A DNA stretch of 64,000 nt, taken from positions 115,805,166 through 115,869,165 of the forward strand of contig CM056576.1 of NCBI GenBank assembly GCA_029721435.1, given 5' to 3'. Below are positions 58,306 to 64,000 of this stretch, piece by piece; positions within the stretch are counted from its first letter, which is position 1; each line of letters starts with the position of its first letter. The notes beneath the pieces are model-generated. The model saw only the letters and a list, made by a program, of their open reading frames with translations. It was not told where the DNA came from and ran no database searches. The position numbers and the translations under genes were made by a program. The stretch is from Gymnothorax reevesii (Eukaryota > Chordata > Actinopteri > Anguilliformes > Muraenidae).

Positions 58306-59185
58306 TTGTGTTGATGGTCTGAGTGCTGATGTTCCTGTATCTCTTCTCTGTATGTCAAGCACAAGTGTAAAATGCAAAAGAAGGTTTGCTGATGAAGCTG
58401 CTGCTTTATCCACCTCCGGGTGACATCCACTGCCTCTGGTGATAGTGACTGCCCATATTCATCATGCACTCATTTGACAATTAGATTTTTTAACAGAACC
58501 CTCTGAGTTGGTATTGAAGATGAAATGATATATTACATTTTCTTTCACTCAGCAAATGACAATTCTGTTATTTTAATTGTTTAGCTTGTGTCGTTATTGA
58601 AGGCTGAATTCTACTTAATACCGTACCAAACCAAATCAATTTGACTACAAATTGCACCGTGGATCAATGGCAACATCTTGTGGCTACCTTATGATACTAC
58701 ACTCCACTGAATGGCGAATGGCTTATGATAAGGTAAAATTTTAGAACTGCATCGAAATGCTTTGATGGTGTAAAACCAAAATCATTTAAACTCTATGCTG
58801 TGATGGCATTGCTATTTTTATTGATTAATACTAGTGTTTTATATTGGGAGTTACTTGCATTATTTCTGCTAATGCACGTACGTGTAAGTATAACGAAAGC
58901 ATTTACTGTGGGCCTGGAATGACCTTCCCATTCAGACCTTGTCATTTACAATTGTACCTGTGGGCTGAATCAAGAATCTGACAAAATAAACCCATGTAAT
59001 GCTGAATCCATTGCAGGACACAGGCGCAAGTACACAAGTACACTTTATTCATCCTCAGTCATGATGAAAGCCACTGTTACTTCAGGTGCAGAAAGAAAAG
59101 GCCCAAACACAGGTTCCTACCGAGAACAGTAATGTGACCCAGTGATGCAGCTTGCTGAGGGGAATATAGAGTGGTGCTGCAGATT
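58306..59185. other. V upstream flank, no gene recognised
   Basis: Nothing supported beyond the promoter side of the 57.8 kb segment. Confidence 0.4.
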
Positions 59186-60317
59186 GAATTGCATAACATC
59201 ATCAAAAGATTCAGAGAGACTGGAAAAATCTCTGTGCATATGGGACAAGGCCAAAGACCTTTACAGGATGCCTGTGATCTTGCGGCCCTCAGACGCCACT
59301 GCATCACTCATCACGTATTATTTTGTCATTGACATTACTAAATGGGCCCAGGATTACTTCAAGAAGCCTCTGTCTGTAAATACAGTCTGTCGTGCCATCC
59401 ACAGATGCCACCAAAAACTCTATCATGCAAAAAGGAATCAATAGTTGAGCATGATCCAGAACCGCTGCCATGTTCTGTGGGCCAAGGCTCATTTAAAATG
59501 GACTGAAGCAAAGAGGAAAAATGTCTTGTGGTCAGACAAGTCCAAATTTGACATTCTTGTCGGAAATCATGGGTGTCGTGTCCTCCGGGCTAAAGAGGAG
59601 AAAGGCCACTCCTCCTGTTATCAGTGTTCAGTTCAAAAGCCAGCATCTCTGATGGTATGGGGATGCATTAGTGCATATGGTGTGGGACACTTGCATATTT
59701 TAAAAAGCACCATGAATGCTGAAAGGTATATAAAGGTTTTAGATCAACATATGCTCCCATCCAGATGACATCTATTCCTGGGAAGGCCTTGTGTATGTCA
59801 GCAGGACAATGCAAAACCACATACTGAAGCTGGTACACCAGCATGGATTCGTAGTAGATGAGTCTGTGTGCTGAACTGGCCTGCCTGCAGTCCTGAACTT
59901 TCAAAGATTGAGAACATTTGGGGCATAATTAAACAAAAAGTCCGTCAAAGAGACCCAAAACTTTCCAGCAGCTGGAAGCCTGTATTAAACAAAAGTGGGA
60001 TCAAATTCATATGGCTAAACTCAAGAAACTTGTCTCCTCAATGACCAGACACCTCCACTCTGTGTGAAAAAGAAGAGGGGATGCTACACCATGGTAAACA
60101 GGCCCCTGTCCCATCTTTTCTGAGACCTATAGCAGCCATCAAAGTTGAAATGAGCTCATTTTGTGGATAAAATTGTAACATTTCTCTGTTTTAACATTAG
60201 CTATGTTATCTCTGTTCTCTTGTGAATAAAATACTGGCTGGTGTGATTTGAAAGTCATTGCGTTTTGATTTTATTCACAATTTACACTTTGTCCCAACTA
60301 TTTTGGAATTGGGGTTG
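59186..60317 (+). mobile_element. Tc1-like element C, 5'-truncated
   Basis: It starts inside the transposase N-terminal domain and ends in the terminal repeat ..TTGGAATTGGGGTTG followed by TA. Frame from 59445: [31 protein letters not shown] (first D), [12 protein letters not shown]; then breaks. Same family as elements A and B. Confidence 0.85.
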
Positions 60318-60319
60318 TA

Positions 60320-61256
60320 CTATTTATACTGTTTTTCCTCATTTGGGCAGGTTGCCTTCGTCTGGTTTCCCCGTTTTAGCTTGTAGTTCTCCCCTTTATG
60401 TTCTCCCAAGGTTTGTATTGGTTAGTTTATCCCTGCACTTTATGTGATAAACCCCATGTCCCTGCGTCTCCACTCCTCGCTCTGGCCCCCTCCTGCACAT
60501 CTTGGGGTGTCAGGGTGTGACAGTTGGCAAAATTGCAAAAAAATGTATGGACAGATTTTAATGTAATTTTTACCAGTGGTTTGTCTTAGCCCAACTTAGA
60601 AGTGATTTTATTTTGGGGGCGATCCGGATCAAATACTGGATCCAGGAATTATATTAAAGGATTCTTCACCTTTGTCTCCCAGACATGAGGGGAAGTGTTG
60701 GGCCCGGTGGAGTAATGTGCTCTCTGAGAGCTGTTGATATTATTGTTATTATGGGCCAATACTTCAACGTAATCCACTCAAATAAAAACATCTCACTGAG
60801 TCACTGAGGGAAATCAATAATAATTTTTCATTGATAATGCATCAATTAAAATTTTCAGCAAATTTAACCCTAAGATATTCAGTGGATAACTAAAGCTGAA
60901 GGAGCAGGCTGAGAAAAATGAGGACTTTTCTTTTGGTGCTCTCATATGATAGTGTCTCATGAAAAGCAAACCAGAGTGCAGTAACAGGCCGTCAACTCTG
61001 AATAAAAGCATGAAACATTATTTCTAGCTTCAGTATTTCGCTGACTCATGTTCTCAGTTTGAGAACAAATCAGACAGACTCTGAATATCATCATTTGCTT
61101 TATTCCCTCTCTCTTCCCCATATGATTATTGTTCCTCTGCTCACCTTGAATGCTCATGTAGGAGATCCAAAGAAGGTCCTACAGCTGATTCCTAGTTCTG
61201 TTCCATCCTTATTTGATTTAGAATTCAGTGTTATTTCCTTGTCTGCTATAGTGACA
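60320..61256. other. unassigned, repeat-like
   Basis: 60330-60530 is pyrimidine-rich and ends in GGGTGTGACAG, like an LTR end. 60540-60660 resembles the dispersed repeat at 57.5 kb. No gene. Confidence 0.4.
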
Positions 61257-61294
61257 GGTTTTCGTATGGAGTTACTGGGTTTCCTGTCACTGTG
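61257..61294 (-). other. recombination signal of the 61.3 kb V pseudogene
   Basis: Heptamer CACAGTG (61294-61288), 22-bp spacer, nonamer ACGAAAACC (61265-61257, one change in the A tract). Confidence 0.88.
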
Positions 61295-61929
61295 GGCTGC
61301 AGGGCACAGTAGTACAGAGCAGAGTCTGTCACTTCAGCAGAGAGAATCTCCAGATCCACACGCTTGTTCTCTTTATCATTTGTCACAACAAACTGCCCCC
61401 TTTTCTCTTTTTTATTGACAGTTGCTAAAACCCTGATGATGAATTCAGGTTTGGATCGGGGATACTGGTGATACCAGTGTATAAAGTCTGCAGCAGCTGT
61501 GTAAGTACATGAGATATTAACACTGTTTCCCTCCAGAACATTCTTCTGCTGCTGAGGTTATTTCAGACTGAATACTGTCACCTGTGAAGGAGAGTTTGAC
61601 ATGTTTTATTAATGTATATATAAAATTCACATAATTTTAAAAATTATTTGTATTCAATATATGAAATATATACCATGTGATCTTTTTTATTCACATTTAA
61701 ACAAAAATCAACACCTTTTGGCCATGTTTTGTAGAAAAGATTTCTGTTGTTAAATGACTTCTACATAAAAAATGGAAACAAAATATATATAACAAAATAA
61801 CTCAGTTCCATTAAAACAGATAAACAGGCTTCAATCAACGAGGCTGGCATTGTTGACAAAAATTGAGTCCCATGTTGACAAAAAATACAATGGATCACTT
61901 ACCTACCATTCCTGAAAACTGAAGTATTA
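61295..61929 (-). pseudogene. T-cell receptor alpha/delta V segment, frameshifted, leader cut by a transposon
   Basis: The V exon 61581-61295 follows a TCACAG acceptor. From NVLEGNSVNISC onward it reads a complete domain (FIHWYHQYPRS, PEFIIRVL, VDLEILSAEVTDSALYYCAL), but a one-base gain near 61545 puts it out of frame with the exon start. The leader exon keeps only its last 27 nt (61929-61903, GTAAGT donor). The start codon and hydrophobic half are missing because a TA-targeted transposon begins at 61930. A near-consensus recombination signal persists, so it can still rearrange non-productively. Confidence 0.9.
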
Positions 61930-63540
61930 CAGTTTTTCTCAGTTGCTTCGGTACGTTTCTCAAATCAGAAATTAATTTCTCAAAACTACTTGTTCAATCT
62001 TCACATCGTCTTATCACTTTTGCACATTATATTAGCACTTTTTTATTATTTTGACCTATTTGCAAATGCTTTGGAACATTCATGCAATTGATTAAGTACA
62101 ATTCTCTTTTCAATTGATTATGTCATGTTGATAAAAACATTTAGTACCATTTGCTTTTGAATAGTCTTATCTCCAAAACATCTTGGCATTATTTCATCAT
62201 ATAAGTCATTCAATGCAAAATGAATGAACAAGTTGTCATAATCTTTTGTCAGATATATTTTTGCGCATTTCTCAGGGACTTCATTTGTGAAATGTCTCCC
62301 TAATAGATGAAATTGCTCTCACTTGAATCTTGGCTTTCAGTAATGCCAGGGGAAGGTTTGAAGTCAAACCTTTTTGTCAAAGCCACCCATGATCAATCAG
62401 TTCACAAGGTGCATTTGATGAACCTTAAATTGACAAGCATGTGTATATATACAGGGCACAAAACAGTGTTACTATTTCTGAAAATGGAAGAACAAAGAGT
62501 TCATGAGCGTGAACATGCAGGTAGTGATGGAGAAACCGAAGCTTTCTGAACTACTGAATCAATTATGAAGCAATTGTGTTGAATGGTTCAGGGTTGCGAA
62601 GCATTTGTGATACAATTAAATATGGCGACATCTGCTGGCCAATTTTCAACATAGCATTTGCGTAGAACAATAAAGGACAAGGTGTCATATAACAGGCACT
62701 GTTATGTACGTTTAACAATAAAGGATCTATGTCCATCTTATAGTTTTTGACTTTTTTTCAAGACAATAACATATTTGTGTTATAATGTGATTGTGCCGTG
62801 ATAAAATACTGCATGTAAAGGAGATATGCTTTTGCAAGATTGATAGAAATACAAAAAAAGATTTTTCAAAATTTGGGGCGAAAATGCAAATGTTTATGCA
62901 ACTAGGGACTGTTATTGCAGTAGTCGAGTAAAATGCTGCATAAGTTGGATCGGGGATTTACAGGGTTCAAAGATTTTTATTTAAAAACAAGATCATTTCA
63001 GCTGAGTTGGGCTTTAGTCTGTTTCTCTTCTTTGTTACCACCTCTCCAGCTTTGGAGAAGACCCTTTCACATGGCACAGAAGTTGCTTGGCTTATGAGAA
63101 TATCCGTGGGCAAGCTTGTAAAGACTGGGATAAACTGCTGCCCTTGAATACCAGTATTTCAATGGGTCTTCCCCAAAAATCCCGCCCTGGATTCAAAACC
63201 CGAGTAACACGTCGCCAATACGCGTGTGACGTAATGAAGCTTCATTTGGGGAGTCACATGGTTTTTTGCATGGTGAAGCGAGGCATCGAAACATATTGCC
63301 GAGATACTTCTGCTTTGAGAGATCGATACTGTCTCGAGCCGTCTGTTTCGAGCGTAACATCCCTACATGCAGGGAGACGGAGAAGAGGAGTAAGAATGGG
63401 TGGTGGAAGGCGAAACAGAGGGAGAGGACGAAGGAATATCCCGGATGAAATAAGGGCCACACTCATTGACCATGTTATCAATCATGGTCTAACCATGGCT
63501 GAAGCGGGTCGAAGAGTGCAGTCAAATGTTGGAAGAACAT
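61930..63540 (+). mobile_element. IS630/Tc1-like element inserted in a V leader, itself interrupted
   Basis: It starts after TA (61928-61929) with CAGTTTTTCTCAGTTGC, an end I recognise from fish IS630/Tc1-type elements. A transposase frame opens at 62484 and is cut at 62520 by a hAT element; it resumes in phase at 63373 with an Arg/Gly-rich stretch and a helix-turn-helix, IPDEIRATLIDHVINHGL plus AEAGRRVQ. It is cut again at 63540 by LINE sequence. The right end is outside the window or lost. Confidence 0.75.
62521..63364 (-). mobile_element. hAT element remnant with 8-bp TSD
   Basis: ACATGCAG flanks both sides (62513-62520, 63365-63372). Ends GTAGTGATGG and, on the other strand, AGGGATGTTACG are the TAGxGATG type of fish hAT/ZBED-like elements. 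The minus strand encodes the transposase C-terminus: ATSVPCERVFSKAGEVV then RNRLKPNSAEMILFLNKNL with a stop at 62967-62969, the hAT dimerisation region. A stop upstream near 63155 and the 844-bp length show it is internally deleted. Confidence 0.87.
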
Positions 63541-64000
63541 TTTTTTTTTTTTTTTTTTATCTCAAACAACAACAGCAAAAACAGAAGATAAGCTACCGTA
63601 CATAAAAGATAAAAAATAATATAAATAACACAAAATATAATACAATACAAAACTTGGTATTCATCAGAAGACTGAAAATTTGTAATACGTTCGAGAAGGA
63701 GCAGGAAGAAGCAAGAATGCTTATCAAGTCCTACCCCATCATTACAGTAACAGTATACTTAAAGATCGTTATTTTATACCCAAAGTAATGCTCACCAAGA
63801 TATCTTTATCATTGCAACTGCAACCTTCCCCACATCATTAAATCATGATTTTTATTTCTCTTTTTTGAGCTCCGCCTCGTCTCTATATTTGTCCATGATT
63901 AATTTCTTATATTTGCTTTTAAACTGTGTAATATTATTGCTTTGCCTAATGTCATCATCAAGGCTATTCCACAGGATCACCCCACAAACTGATATGCACA
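63541..64000 (-). mobile_element. CR1/L2/Rex-like LINE 3' end
   Basis: A poly-T (63540-63558) is the poly-A tail on the minus strand. Minus-strand codons from the window edge to a stop at 63852-63854 read CGVILWNSLDDDIRQSNN then a Lys/Tyr-rich FKSKYKKLIMDKYR, the typical C-terminus of jockey/CR1-group reverse transcriptases. About 290 bp of 3' UTR follow. The rest of the element extends past the window. Confidence 0.8.

Noticed and set aside
63087..63605. 172-codon plus-strand open frame
   Set aside because: It fuses the reverse strand of a hAT end, a genuine IS630-like helix-turn-helix and a LINE poly-T; only the middle part is real coding sequence.

Overview
The window is vertebrate, most likely teleost fish. 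The evidence is spliced genes with GT/AG introns, T-cell receptor alpha/delta-type V segments with 23-type recombination signals, a PIM-family kinase with the exon pattern of the fish expansions, and a dense load of Tc1/mariner, hAT, LTR, LINE and foldback elements of fish type. There is no operon structure. The species cannot be named from sequence alone.

Backbone: eight TRAV/TRDV-type V segments, all on the minus strand, lie at 3.0, 28.5, 38.0, 43.2, 44.8, 47.3, 57.8 and 61.3 kb. Each complete one has a leader exon with a GT donor, a V exon, and a 3' heptamer / 22-23 bp spacer / nonamer. Four look fully functional (28.5, 44.8, 47.3, 57.8). One (43.2) lacks the core Trp. Three are pseudogenes: 3.0 has lost Cys104 and its signal, 38.0 is truncated, and 61.3 is frameshifted with its leader cut by a transposon. 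V segments read right to left, so J and C segments would be expected beyond the left edge.

A six-exon PIM-like Ser/Thr kinase gene (6.7-10.5 kb, minus) with all catalytic motifs and consistent exon phases sits between the first two V segments. A decayed second copy of its first exon lies just downstream at 6.4 kb. Two equal-length 97-nt exon-like reading frames with conserved splice donors (13.0 and 16.2 kb) mark a further local duplication.

Layout: 0-3 kb Tc1-like fragment and foldback MITE; 3.7-6.2 kb two ~150-bp tandem repeats; 6.3-10.5 kb PIM; 14-19 kb two related Tc1-like elements; 19.1-19.8 kb hAT MITE with 8-bp TSD; 20.1-20.8 kb L1/Tx1-like LINE end with perfect 13-bp TSD; 21.5-27.2 kb nested palindromes and a Tc1 inside a Tc1; 30.8-37.7 kb two arrays of GTTCTTGAAC enclosing an unrecognised unit that is split by a 2752-bp element with two 817-bp inverted arms and a 6-bp TSD; 38.7-39.6 kb 3' end of a Ty3/gypsy chromodomain element; 41.7, 48.5, 50.6 and 52.0 kb solo LTRs; 52.8-54.4 kb complete Tc1-like element; 54.5-56.8 kb 5'-truncated LINE with a 598-codon open frame (RT plus restriction-like endonuclease); 59.2-60.3 kb third Tc1 relative; 61.9-64 kb a three-step nest in which an IS630/Tc1-like element cut a V leader, a hAT element cut its transposase, and a LINE end followed.

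The functional cargo is immune-receptor V segments plus one kinase; the rest is largely a stratified record of mobile elements. Some of these insertions directly inactivated or rearranged V segments.
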